Part shown: piece by piece, positions 56,093 through 64,000 of the stretch
How the letters are laid out: each line of letters starts with the position of its first letter
Numbering within the stretch: the stretch's first letter is position 1
Assembly (NCBI GenBank): GCA_050018415.1
Contig: JBEKAB010000008.1
Span: forward strand, 58,618 to 122,617
Direction of reading: 5' to 3'
DNA length: 64,000 nucleotides
Source of the DNA: UBA1161 sp002311745
Lineage (GTDB): Bacteria > Planctomycetota > Phycisphaerae > Tepidisphaerales > Tepidisphaeraceae
Notes under the pieces: generated by a model
Seen by the model: only the letters and a program-made list of their open reading frames with translations
What the model was told of the DNA's origin: nothing
Databases searched by the model: none
Made by a program: the position numbers and the translations under genes

Positions 56093-56875
56093 ATGAAAAT
56101 GAAAGACGATCTGACTCCGTTTCTCAGCGCCAAAGCTGTTTCGGCTATCCGTTTGTACAAGCAGTACGGCTCAATGGAACAGTTTCGGGCTGCTCATCCG
56201 GGTTTCACCGATGAGGACGTGGCCGAGGTCAGCGCGGAAGTCATGCGGGTGCTGCAAACCGCCGGCCTAGTCGCGCCCACGGGAGCTGGGTCCAAAAGCA
56301 AACGAAAGAGCGCGGAGACCCGCGACGTTTATCAGCTCAAAATTACTCTTCGGGGGAGCAAGCCGCCGATCTGGCGGCGCGTGCTCGTGCCGGCCGGCAT
56401 CACCCTGGATCGGCTTCATGACGTTATCCAAGTGGCGATGGGCTGGGAGGACTGCCATCTGCACCTGTTCCAAATTGCCGGGCGGGTTTTCCAAGGCATC
56501 GGTCCCGACGGGTCTATGGATGACCTCATGGACTCCGAGGATGAATCGCAATACCGGTTAGGTGACCTGGCCGGTATCAAGACGAAGTTTCGGTATGAAT
56601 ATGATTTCGGCGACGGGTGGGAGCATTCGATCTCGGTCGAAAAAATCATCCCGGCTGCCGACAAACCCAAGTCAATGGTTTGCACGGCCGGGAAGGGCCG
56701 GTGCCCGATGGAAGACAGCGGAGGCATCTGGGGCTACTACGAAAAGCTGAGAATTATGGATGACCCAAACGATCCCGATCATGAGGACATTCTCGAATGG
56801 ATCGGCGACGGCTTCGACCCCAATGAATTCGATTGCGATGCGGTCAATAAATCGTTGGGGAAGATCAAGCGCTAA
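56093..56875 (+). CDS. Plasmid pRiA4b ORF-3 family protein
   Basis: A 260-residue protein. Residues 82-250 are the pRiA4b ORF-3 domain: YQLKITLRGSKPPIWRRVLV, ITLDRLHDVIQVAMGWEDCH, RYEYDFGDGWEHSI and CTAGKGRCPMEDSGGIWGY. An N-terminal helical part (about 70 residues) is ordinary for longer members. The family spreads on plasmids and genomic islands; its function is unknown (a nucleic acid or metal-related role has been suggested). AGGAGG is eight bases upstream of the ATG, and TATAAT at 56059-56064 may be a -10. Confidence 0.88.
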   Translation: MKMKDDLTPFLSAKAVSAIRLYKQYGSMEQFRAAHPGFTDEDVAEVSAEVMRVLQTAGLVAPTGAGSKSKRKSAETRDVYQLKITLRGSKPPIWRRVLVPAGITLDRLHDVIQVAMGWEDCHLHLFQIAGRVFQGIGPDGSMDDLMDSEDESQYRLGDLAGIKTKFRYEYDFGDGWEHSISVEKIIPAADKPKSMVCTAGKGRCPMEDSGGIWGYYEKLRIMDDPNDPDHEDILEWIGDGFDPNEFDCDAVNKSLGKIKR

Positions 56876-56949
56876 TTGCTAACTGTCCCTGGAAATCCGT
56901 CCCTGGATATCCGGATATCCTCGGCGGTAAACTGTTACGATTGCGTTTG

Positions 56950-57534
56950 TCACAGTGGCGTGTGTCGAATCGCTGATGAATAGATACCGCAAGCCGATCC
57001 GTGCCGCACGAGACCAACATGCCAATACGTTTCAAGACCATGAGCAACGATGACGTCGTTCATTTTGTGGTCGATAGGCTTATCCAGGGAGGTAGCATAT
57101 GCGAGCATAACCTCGGCCGCACGTCGTCCCAAAAGATACGCGCACGCGGTCTTTGATGCATTGGTCTTGATAATGTACGGGCTGATGATTTGGTGCGGCT
57201 TGGGGAAATGGTCATCCGAAATAAAATAGAAATCGAAGGCTTTCGGAGGCATGTGCCCGCTCAGAAGGGTCGGAAAGCTTTCAGGCAATATTGCATCGTC
57301 CTCCAGCACAAGAGCATGTCGACTGCCCGTGGCCAGAAACCGGCTGTATGCCTCCATGTGTTTGCTGTAAACCTCGAGTTCTCCGCTGGTGAGGATCGAA
57401 GAGACATGCCGCGAATCGACGGTAAAGGTCTCGATATACGTCGCTTCCATATGCGCGGTGCGAAGTTGTGCGTCCATCACGATCTTTCGGCTCTTGGTAG
57501 CTTCTGACGTTATGACGTACACTCCGTAGTCCAC
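56950..57534 (-). CDS. GT25-family glycosyltransferase
   Basis: A 194-residue protein of the LPS-type GT25 family. The conserved block SGELEVYSKHMEAYSRFLAT, then HALVLEDDAIL, has the acidic EDD metal-binding motif, and GRRAAEVMLAYATSLDKPID is the following helix. Members add galactose or glucose to lipo-oligosaccharide or, in eukaryotes, to collagen. At 194 residues it is a little short of the usual 230-260, but start and stop are intact. It converges with the pRiA4b ORF-3 gene; no SD is obvious. Confidence 0.8.
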   Translation of the reverse strand: MDYGVYVITSEATKSRKIVMDAQLRTAHMEATYIETFTVDSRHVSSILTSGELEVYSKHMEAYSRFLATGSRHALVLEDDAILPESFPTLLSGHMPPKAFDFYFISDDHFPKPHQIISPYIIKTNASKTACAYLLGRRAAEVMLAYATSLDKPIDHKMNDVIVAHGLETYWHVGLVRHGSACGIYSSAIRHTPL

Positions 57535-57977
57535 AATTTCTCCAACTGAAATCCGAAGGGGCTGTCATCTTCCCACGAACCGGCAACGCTCAAAGCTCAG
57601 CTTCAGGCGCTCCGTGTCCATCGGCCAGGAAAAAGGGACATGCAAGGTTTGCGAGCCAATCCCGCCTCGCGTTCCGGTTTCATCGCCGGGGGATGATCCC
57701 TCGCTATTGCGTCCACAACCGCGCAATGGACCCACGTCCAAGTTGTGCTTGCTCTCCAAAAATTTACGATTGCAGCGTGCAGCGTATCACGACAATTATT
57801 TTGTGGTAGTCGGATGTTTAGGGGACAGCGCTGCGGAACGCTTGCCCTCCGGATTCGATTTCCTGAATCAACACCAGAAATCTCAACCCCGAGCTCCTAC
57901 TAGACCTAAGGCATTATTCGTGGTGAATCCTTCGGAAAAACCAACTTTTGAGTGTTTGCAGGCAAGAAAAACAATTT
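57535..57977. other. Gene-free stretch before repeat copy B
   Basis: Some 440 bases. Two short frames (57565-57759 minus; 57614-57979 plus) have neither a ribosome-binding site nor recognisable similarity, and base use differs from surrounding genes. Possibly decayed sequence. Confidence 0.45.
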
Positions 57978-58118
57978 AACCACGGAGTCACGGAGGCACG
58001 GAGGCCAACTTGTTCCTCAACGCCGTTCGCTTAAATCAGAACTTTAGAATTTCGACGATCGAATGCAGTTGCGCTCTGATCGAAATTAGCGCCTCCGTGT
58101 CTCCGTGACTCCGTGGTT
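57978..58118. repeat. CACGGAG hairpin repeat, copy B
   Basis: A 141-bp element. The left end has three octamers (CACGGAGT CACGGAGG CACGGAGG, 57981-58004) and the right end is the inverse over 27 of 28 bases (to 58118). An inner inverted repeat AATTTCGA / TCGAAATT lies at 58048-58055 and 58080-58087. The central GTTCGCTTAAATC is shared with copy A. It has no coding capacity, so if mobile it would be non-autonomous. Confidence 0.92.
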
Positions 58119-58140
58119 GCCTTTGTCTCTTCTGATGAAA

Positions 58141-60492
58141 TCACAAGAGCGATACCGGATCGACATCGACGGCGACGCGGTCGGCGCGTTCCAGGCCGCC
58201 GGCGCTGCGCACGGAGCTGAGCACCTGCTGAATCGGGTCGGGGGTGGCGGCGGTCAGGACGATTTGATCGCGATAGTAGCCGGCGATGCGGCCGATGGGA
58301 CAGGGCATGGGGCCGCGGAGGCGAACGGCGGCGCTGTGTTGCGTGATCGCGGCGGTCAATCGCTGTGACAAATCCTGTGACAATGCGTGCAGAGGGTCCT
58401 TGTCCTGGTGACGCAGGATGATGCGGGCCAGTCGGGCAAACGGCGGCAGGCCGACCTCGCGGCGGCTTTTCAACTCGATCTCCGCGAAGCGGGCGTAGTC
58501 CTGGCTGATGGCGGCGCGGATGGTGGGGTCTTCGGGAATGAAAGTCTGGACGACCACCCGGCCGGGCGAGTCGCCGCGGCCGGCTCGGCCGGCCACCTGC
58601 GTGATGAGCTGAAACGTCCGCTCGGCAGCGCGGAAATCGGGTAGAGCCAGGGCGGTGTCGGCGCTGATCACGCCGACCAAGGTCACGCCGGGATAGTCCA
58701 GGCCCTTGGCGATCATCTGCGTGCCCAGCATCACCTGAAGCTCGCCGCGGGCAAAGCGCGACAGGACCGATTCGTAATCGCCGGCCCCGCGCATGGAGTC
58801 GCTGTCCACGCGGGCAAAACGCAAGTCGGGCAGTTTGCGAGCCAGTTCCTCCTCGACGCGTTGGGTGCCCAGGCCGAACAGGCTAAGCTTCTTGCCGCAG
58901 GTGGGGCATTGCAGCGGCAGCGGATTGACGGCCAGGCAGTAATGGCAATGCAACTGGCCGGTGTGCCGCCCTTCGCTGCTGGTGCCGCCCTTGGCGTGGG
59001 CCTCGGCCGAGCGGTGGTAGGTCATCGTGGCATCGCAGTATTTGCACTGGATGACGTTGGTGCAGGACGGGCAGTAGATGAAGTTGGCGTAGCCGCGGCG
59101 GTTGAGCAGGATGATCGCCTGGTGGCCGGAGTCGATTGTGGCGCGGAGCAGATGCTCCAGGCGGCGGGAGATGAGCTGGATTCCGGGGCGCAAGCGCCGC
59201 TCCTGGCGCATGTCCACCAGTTCGACGGCCGGCAGTGCCAGGCCGCGGACGCGGCGGGGAAGCGTCAGGTATTGGTAGTTGTCGCCCTTGGCCGAGGCCG
59301 GATGGCACAGCCGATAGGTTTCCAGGGACGGCGTGGCGCTGCCCAGAATGATCGGAACGTTTTCGATTTGCGCCCGTTTGATGGCGACGTCGCGGCCGTG
59401 GTAGCGCGGGGCTTGGTCCTGCTTGTAGCTGGCATCGTGCTCTTCATCCACGACGATGACACCCAAATCGGGCATGGGCGCAAAGACCGCCGAACGCGCC
59501 CCCACGACCACATCCGCGTGGCCCAGGCTGATCTGCTGCCAGAAGCGGTGGCGCTGCGTGGCACTCAGTCCGCTGTGCAGGACGGCCACGCGGACAAAGC
59601 GGGCCATGAATCGCCGCACGGTCTGGGCCGTCAGGGCGATCTCGGGAACCAGGACGAGGGCTCGTTTGCCGCGGGCAACGGCCTGGGCGATGCATTGCAG
59701 ATAGATTTCTGTTTTGCCGCTGCCCGTCACGCCGTGCAGAAGATTGACGCTGAAACCGCCGTTCTCAATGCGCAGCTTCAGGGCGTCGAAGACCGGTTGC
59801 TGATCCTCGTTCAGCACGATGTGTTTTTCATCGGCCGCGCCTTGCGGCATGTCCTGGGTCAATTTCGGCAGATCGACTTCGGAGCGGATGGTGATCAGCC
59901 CCAGGGCCATGAGCTTGCGCACGGTGGCGGGCGTGGCGCCGGCCTCGCCAGAAAGGCGCGTCAGCTCGACCCCGGCGTCTTTTTCCAGAAGCAGCAAGCG
60001 GGCCAGAATGGCGCGGCGCTTGGGGGCTTTGGTTTTTTCCAGAATTTCTTGAATCTTCTGGCGATCCTGGGCCAGGCGAACGATGTTGCTGTAACCCAGG
60101 CCGATGCGCCGCTTCACGGCCGAGGGAATCGCGTTTTCCAGCACGACGCCGAGCGGCGTGGCGTAATAGCGGGCCATCCAACGCGCCAGTTCCATCAGCG
60201 GCGGATTGACCAAAACGCGGTCATCCTCGATGGCGGAGACGTTCTTGATTTTCGGATAGTCGCTGGTCGGGTGAATGGAGACGACGTAGCCGTAGGTTTG
60301 GCGATTGGCTCGACCAAGCGGGACCTTGACGCGCTGGCCCGGCCGCAGCGACGGGCGCAGGCGCGGCGGAATCGCGTAGTCCAGCGTGCGATCGATCCCC
60401 TGCTCCAGGGCGACGGCGGCGAAGGGCCCTTCCGCCGCGGCTGGCGCTTCGGCCGCGACCGCATCTGCTTGTCCGAAGAGCGTCTCGCCCAT
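58141..60492 (-). CDS. priA: Primosomal protein N' (replication restart helicase)
   Basis: A 783-residue PriA, the 3'-to-5' helicase that restarts stalled forks. N-terminal DNA-binding domain (VALEQGIDRTLDYAIPPRLR), Walker A GVTGSGKT at 254-261, DEEH at 349-352, a zinc-binding insertion with CPSC, CKYCD, CHYC and CPTCGK, and helicase motifs (GTQMIAKGLDYPGV, QVAGRAGRG). Codons 1-20 are Ala-rich and not conserved. Ends 22 bp from repeat copy B. Confidence 0.96.
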   Translation of the reverse strand: MGETLFGQADAVAAEAPAAAEGPFAAVALEQGIDRTLDYAIPPRLRPSLRPGQRVKVPLGRANRQTYGYVVSIHPTSDYPKIKNVSAIEDDRVLVNPPLMELARWMARYYATPLGVVLENAIPSAVKRRIGLGYSNIVRLAQDRQKIQEILEKTKAPKRRAILARLLLLEKDAGVELTRLSGEAGATPATVRKLMALGLITIRSEVDLPKLTQDMPQGAADEKHIVLNEDQQPVFDALKLRIENGGFSVNLLHGVTGSGKTEIYLQCIAQAVARGKRALVLVPEIALTAQTVRRFMARFVRVAVLHSGLSATQRHRFWQQISLGHADVVVGARSAVFAPMPDLGVIVVDEEHDASYKQDQAPRYHGRDVAIKRAQIENVPIILGSATPSLETYRLCHPASAKGDNYQYLTLPRRVRGLALPAVELVDMRQERRLRPGIQLISRRLEHLLRATIDSGHQAIILLNRRGYANFIYCPSCTNVIQCKYCDATMTYHRSAEAHAKGGTSSEGRHTGQLHCHYCLAVNPLPLQCPTCGKKLSLFGLGTQRVEEELARKLPDLRFARVDSDSMRGAGDYESVLSRFARGELQVMLGTQMIAKGLDYPGVTLVGVISADTALALPDFRAAERTFQLITQVAGRAGRGDSPGRVVVQTFIPEDPTIRAAISQDYARFAEIELKSRREVGLPPFARLARIILRHQDKDPLHALSQDLSQRLTAAITQHSAAVRLRGPMPCPIGRIAGYYRDQIVLTAATPDPIQQVLSSVRSAGGLERADRVAVDVDPVSLL

Positions 60493-60593
60493 GAAAAAAG
60501 TCTAGTGTGCCCGGATGTGTTAGGCAAATGTTTGGACAGGCATTGACCGGCGGGACTTTCATTTAGTCCTCTGGCGGATAGACTCCGGCGGCG

Positions 60594-61523
60594 ATGGCGG
60601 CAACTTGGCCTGTTGACGATGGCGTTTTTGGGCAGTGGGTGGTTGGGATCTGGAAGCCCAGCGGTACCGGGGCGCGCGTGGGGCTGCTCCTGGCGATCAT
60701 CGCCGACTTGGCGATCTTTGGGCTTGGCTCGCGCTGGCTGGGGATTCCTCCGCTAATCAGCTTTGACGGGAGTCTGCTGCTTGAGCCGTCGCCGACGGCG
60801 GCGGTGGCGGCCATCGCGCTGCTTTTGGCGCTGGCGACGGCGGTGGGGACGGTGCTGGCCGGGTCGGTGCGCTTCGAGGCGGGGCTGTTCGCCGCGGCAC
60901 TGGGAATGATCGTGGTCTCCCTACGCTCGGGAACGGTCCAGACGGTCTTGCAGCAAAGCAATGGAGATGATCACGTGTTCGTGGCGTTGGCGGCGGAGTT
61001 GCTGATTCTCGCCGTGGTGCTGGGCGCGTTGTGGGCGATGCTGTGGATTGCCGGCCGAGCCAAGCTGGTGCGGCCGGTGGCGCCAGAAGCAGGCGCCGTG
61101 GCGGATGGCCCACCGGCGGCGCACGGCGCGGCAGCCGCTTCCGGTAGTGAACATCCCGCGATGAAATTGGCCGCCACGGCAGCGCAGGCCGTGGTCACCG
61201 CCATCATCATGATGTTCCTTTGCCAGTCGCAGGCGAAATACCAGGCGCTGGCATCGCTGGCGATCGCCTCGACGGTGGGAACGATCGTGGCTTACCACAG
61301 CTTCCCGACGCGTCCGAGCGTCTGGTTCTGGACCGGCCCCCTGCTGGTGGGGTTTTTTGGATATATCCTGGCGGCATCGGGACAGGACAGTGGGATTGCG
61401 GTTGGAAATCCGCAGGGGATGTTCGCAGCGCTGGCGCGGCCGCTGCCGGTGGATTATGCCAGCGTCGGAACGGCCGGGGCGATCTGGGGATATTGGATCG
61501 TGCGCAAGAGGCAGCCGGCGTAA
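60594..61523 (+). CDS. Multi-pass membrane protein of unknown function
   Basis: A 309-residue protein with about eight membrane segments: near residues 27-47, 68-90, 98-115, 132-155, and, after an Ala/Pro/Gly-rich cytoplasmic linker, 200-218, 225-240, 250-270 and 285-300. No domain was recognised. It is divergent from priA. Confidence 0.7.
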   Translation: MAATWPVDDGVFGQWVVGIWKPSGTGARVGLLLAIIADLAIFGLGSRWLGIPPLISFDGSLLLEPSPTAAVAAIALLLALATAVGTVLAGSVRFEAGLFAAALGMIVVSLRSGTVQTVLQQSNGDDHVFVALAAELLILAVVLGALWAMLWIAGRAKLVRPVAPEAGAVADGPPAAHGAAAASGSEHPAMKLAATAAQAVVTAIIMMFLCQSQAKYQALASLAIASTVGTIVAYHSFPTRPSVWFWTGPLLVGFFGYILAASGQDSGIAVGNPQGMFAALARPLPVDYASVGTAGAIWGYWIVRKRQPA

Positions 61524-61532
61524 AGCGCCCCA

Positions 61533-63725
61533 TCATGAGCCGGCGCATGAGCCGGCGCACCACGCGTGCCACATCTGCCGGTAGGCCGCTTGGATGCCGC
61601 GGGCAAAACCGGCGGCATCCGTCAGCGCGGAACGGCGCATCCGCTCCTGCAAGCTCGACCGCAATTGCGCCAAACGCGGCAGGTCGCCGGCAAGCTGGGC
61701 CGCGATTTTCACGAACTCGTCTTCATCCTTCGCGGCCAAATCGGCCAGATTCAGATTGCAAAGCTGACTGTATCCGGCGCGGCCCACCGAGCGCTCGCCC
61801 ACCAGCGTGATCACCGGCACGCCCATCCACAGCGAATCCAGGCTCGTCGTGTGACCGTTGTACGGGTACGTGTCCAGCCCCAGGTCGATGCGGTGGTAGA
61901 CCTGCAGGTATTCCTGACGCAGTTGATGCTGGACGAACGCGATGCGCTGGGCGTCGATGCCCAGGTCGGCCATGGTTTGCAGGAGCCGCTGCCGCGCCGA
62001 GCCCGGTGGAGCCATCACCAGCAAACGGGAATTCGCCACCCGCTTCAGCACGCGGGACCACAGTGCCAGCGTGGGATCGCTGATTTTGCAGAAGTTGTTC
62101 AGGCAGCCGAAGGTCATACAGCCGTTGGCCAGGGCCGGCAGTGGTCCGACGCCCATCGCTTGCACCTGCATCGCCGCCGGATCGTAACACCAGAAACTAT
62201 GGGGCAGGCGGATGATCTTCTCGACGTAATGGGTTTCGCTGAGTCCCGGCGGGTCCAGGTACGGGTCGCTGATGCGCCAGTCCATCGTCGCCAGGCCCGT
62301 GCCGCCGGGATAGCCGCCGAAGGTCGCCTGGATCGGCGCGGGCTTGCGGGCAAAGACCAGTAGGCGATTAAAGGCGGTGTGCCCAGCCAGGTCGATCAGG
62401 AGGTCGATGCCGTCCTGGCGGATCATCCGCGCCGCGTGCTCGTCGCCAACCTGGGTGATGTCGCGCCAGTGGTCGGCATGGCTGCGGAACTGCTCGGTGA
62501 ACGCGTCGCCGCGGGCCACGTTGGAATAGCAGAAGATCTCAAAGGGCCCGTGATCGTGCTCGCGCAAGAGCGGCAGGAGGTTTCTGCCGACGACGTGGTT
62601 GCGGAAATCGGGCGAGACGTAGCCGATTCTGAGCCGCCGATCGGGTGAGCGGTCGTTGGCGTGGGGCTGGATGGAAGCGGCCAGAGGGGCGGCGTGAAGA
62701 TGGTTCCACCGCCGCAGTTCCGTCAGGATCGCCGCGGCATCATGCTCCAGAGAATAGTGCAGGGCCCAGACAAGATTGCAGTCGGCATCGGCATAATCGG
62801 GGCGAATCGCGACGGCGCGGCGGTAACTGGCCAGGGCTTCAACGAGGCGTCCCATGTCCTTGAGAGCGTTGCCGAGATTGTTGTGCGACTCGGCATGATC
62901 GGGACGAAGTGAAATCGCCTTGCGGTATGCGGCGACGGCATCGTCCAGGTTTCCCCCCAGTCGCAACGCGATGCCCATGTTGTAATGGGATTCAGGGAAA
63001 TCGGGACGCAGGGCAATCGCCTGCCGAAATGCGGCAATGGCTTCTTCGAGGCGGTCCTGGGCGCGAAGGGCTTCGCCGAGATTGTTGTGCGCCTGGACGC
63101 AGTCCGGCTGCCGGGCGAGCAACTGGCGATAGACCTCGATCGCCTGGTCGAACTTTTGCTGCGATTGCAGGACGTTGCCGATGCCGTTCCAGGCGTCGGC
63201 ATAATCGGGCTTGATGGCCGCGGCTTGACGAAAGGATTCGACGGCCTCATCCAACCGGCCCAGAGATTGCAGGGCAATGCCCAGGTTGAAGTGCAGCTCG
63301 GCGACTGTCGGGTTGGCCGCTAGAGAGGCGTGGTAAATGGAGATGGCCTCATCGTTGCGGCCGGCGAGGTGCAGGGCCAGACCCAGATTGTTGCCCGCCC
63401 CCGCGTGATCGGGCTGCAACGCCAGGGCTTGGCGATAGGCGGTGATCGCTTGGTCCGTCCGGCCCGTCTGAGACAAGATCAGACCCAAATTGAATGCAAA
63501 ATCAGGGCGGCGTGGATCGGCCGTCGCCGCGCGACCAACCAGATCGACCGCCTCTTGAACACGGCCAAGCTGATACACCACCAAGCCCAGCAGATGCAGG
63601 GCGTCGGGATTGTCGGGCTGCTGGGCGAGGATGCGGCGGTAGAGCGATTCGGCCTCCTCCAGGTGCTGCGCCTGAGCGAGTTGCTCGGCGGTCTCGAAGG
63701 CCTGCTGAATCTGCGTCGGCGACAT
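61533..63725 (-). CDS. TPR protein with GT41 (O-GlcNAc transferase/SPINDLY-like) domain
   Basis: A roughly 730-residue fusion. Residues 1-340 form about nine TPRs (ALALQPDHAGAGNNLGLALH; AIALRPDFPESHYNMGIALR). The C-terminal half is a GT41 domain with the family pieces RIGYVSPDFRNHVVGRNLLP, PIQATFGGYPGGTGLATMDW, FGCLNNFCKISDPTLALWSR and LDTYPYNGHTTSLDSLWMGV. Such enzymes transfer GlcNAc or fucose to Ser/Thr of cytoplasmic or envelope proteins. Start 63725 (MSPTQIQQAF) fits the family; an upstream GTG at 63752 has GGAG nine bases before it and is possible. Confidence 0.9.
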   Translation of the reverse strand: MSPTQIQQAFETAEQLAQAQHLEEAESLYRRILAQQPDNPDALHLLGLVVYQLGRVQEAVDLVGRAATADPRRPDFAFNLGLILSQTGRTDQAITAYRQALALQPDHAGAGNNLGLALHLAGRNDEAISIYHASLAANPTVAELHFNLGIALQSLGRLDEAVESFRQAAAIKPDYADAWNGIGNVLQSQQKFDQAIEVYRQLLARQPDCVQAHNNLGEALRAQDRLEEAIAAFRQAIALRPDFPESHYNMGIALRLGGNLDDAVAAYRKAISLRPDHAESHNNLGNALKDMGRLVEALASYRRAVAIRPDYADADCNLVWALHYSLEHDAAAILTELRRWNHLHAAPLAASIQPHANDRSPDRRLRIGYVSPDFRNHVVGRNLLPLLREHDHGPFEIFCYSNVARGDAFTEQFRSHADHWRDITQVGDEHAARMIRQDGIDLLIDLAGHTAFNRLLVFARKPAPIQATFGGYPGGTGLATMDWRISDPYLDPPGLSETHYVEKIIRLPHSFWCYDPAAMQVQAMGVGPLPALANGCMTFGCLNNFCKISDPTLALWSRVLKRVANSRLLVMAPPGSARQRLLQTMADLGIDAQRIAFVQHQLRQEYLQVYHRIDLGLDTYPYNGHTTSLDSLWMGVPVITLVGERSVGRAGYSQLCNLNLADLAAKDEDEFVKIAAQLAGDLPRLAQLRSSLQERMRRSALTDAAGFARGIQAAYRQMWHAWCAGSCAGS

Positions 63726-63809
63726 CGAGGCAAATGATACTAGTCCGCTCACAAATTTGCGCTCCGCCGCCTAGTAGACACGGTCTTTCATGTAAGAAAA
63801 TGCAAATGC

Positions 63810-63883
63810 AACCGCAGAGGCGCAAAGACCACAGAGTGCCGCAGAGAAAACAATTAATAAATTTTTGATTTCACTCTGCGGCT
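63810..63883. repeat. CGCAGAG octamer hairpin at the IS110 boundary
   Basis: Octamer-like units CCGCAGAG, GCGCAAAG, CCACAGAG and CCGCAGAG run from 63812 to 63846, and the inverse CTCTGCGG lies at 63874-63881. The architecture is like that of the CACGGAG elements but the sequence is different. Confidence 0.65.
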
Positions 63884-64000
63884 GAAACTATGCAGCAAGC
63901 CTCGCAGTCGGGCAAACGAGGTCGTTTCGGATATACCGAACGCCTCAGCCGAAAGGAGGCTTGCATGCGTTACGTCGGTTTGGACGTTCACCTTCGACGA
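63884..64000 (+). mobile_element. Left part of an IS110-family element
   Basis: The transposase start (MRYVGLDVHLRR) is preceded by about 80 non-coding bases. In these, GCAAGCCTC (63895-63903) pairs with GAGGCTTGC (63956-63964) and the inner CGTTTCGG/CCGAACG forms a second stem. In the IS110 group, the left end encodes a bridge RNA for target choice; whether this stretch does is not decidable here. The true left border was not found. Confidence 0.6.
63965..64000 (+). CDS. IS110-family transposase, N-terminus only (cut by window end)
   Basis: Twelve codons, MRYVGLDVHLRR, are visible. The YVGLDVH block carries the first catalytic Asp of the DEDD transposases (IS110/IS1111). A strong SD, AAGGAGG (63953-63959), lies before the ATG but is half inside a hairpin. 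Confidence 0.78.
   Translation, partial: MRYVGLDVHLRR

Noticed and set aside
57614..57979. Open frame of 121 codons before repeat B
   Set aside because: No SD, no similarity to known proteins, and the frame runs into the repeat.

Overview
The window is GC-rich bacterial chromosome, most probably from a planctomycete and perhaps a member of the Phycisphaerae. Pointers are an LEPR-XLL-type motif (LEQLESRVLLS) in a secreted peptidase, an extracytoplasmic-function (ECF) sigma factor with a long membrane-anchored tail, many TPR proteins and glycosyltransferases, and information-processing genes in planctomycete-like neighbourhoods. The taxonomic call is an inference from gene content; no 16S rRNA is present.

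Layout. 0-3 kb: two tandem TonB-dependent receptors (the first only its C-terminus). 3.1-8.1 kb: tRNA-Thr(CGT), then three tandem membrane glycosyltransferases of the GT39/ArnT type on the minus strand. 8.2-11.2 kb: a small ribosome-hibernation-like protein, a 24-residue very basic protein, pyrF and murD. 11.2-21.7 kb: a minus-strand run nusA-infB-DUF503-rbfA-HhH protein-hisG-TPR lipoprotein-yebC. 21.9-38.7 kb: accessory metabolism (sugar ABC ATPase, aldo/keto reductase, DUF89, DinB, a molybdenum-carrier-like protein, thioredoxin-like protein), tRNA-Pro(TGG), a TPR-methyltransferase, three tandem GT-B glycosyltransferases, topA and a quinone-oxidoreductase-like gene. 38.7-42.6 kb: cupin, a sigma factor ending in a PEP-CTERM-like tail, and an S53 peptidase. 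42.7-54.5 kb: rplK-rplA-rplJ-rplL, then rpoB and rpoC with a BrnT-type toxin-antitoxin pair between them. 54.5-64 kb: lysine aminotransferase, a pRiA4b ORF-3 protein and a GT25 enzyme framed by two copies of a hairpin repeat, priA, a membrane protein, a GT41/SPINDLY-like enzyme, and the beginning of an IS110-family transposase.

Non-coding signals are unusually rich. Good promoters lie upstream of rplK and rpoB; rpoB has a leader of about 270 nt with three hairpins; rpoC is followed by a strong intrinsic terminator. At least five intergenic spaces hold tandem arrays of about 7 nt, a different motif at most sites, several folding into long hairpins (22 of 22 bp after infB, 33 of 36 bp before rbfA). 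Two copies of an octamer-built CACGGAG hairpin of about 135-140 bp occur at 55.9 and 58.0 kb. These arrays, the IS110 leader with a possible bridge-RNA region, the sigma/PEP-CTERM fusion and the toxin-antitoxin pair inside rpoBC are the most interesting observations. No CRISPR array, rRNA operon or recognisable riboswitch was found.
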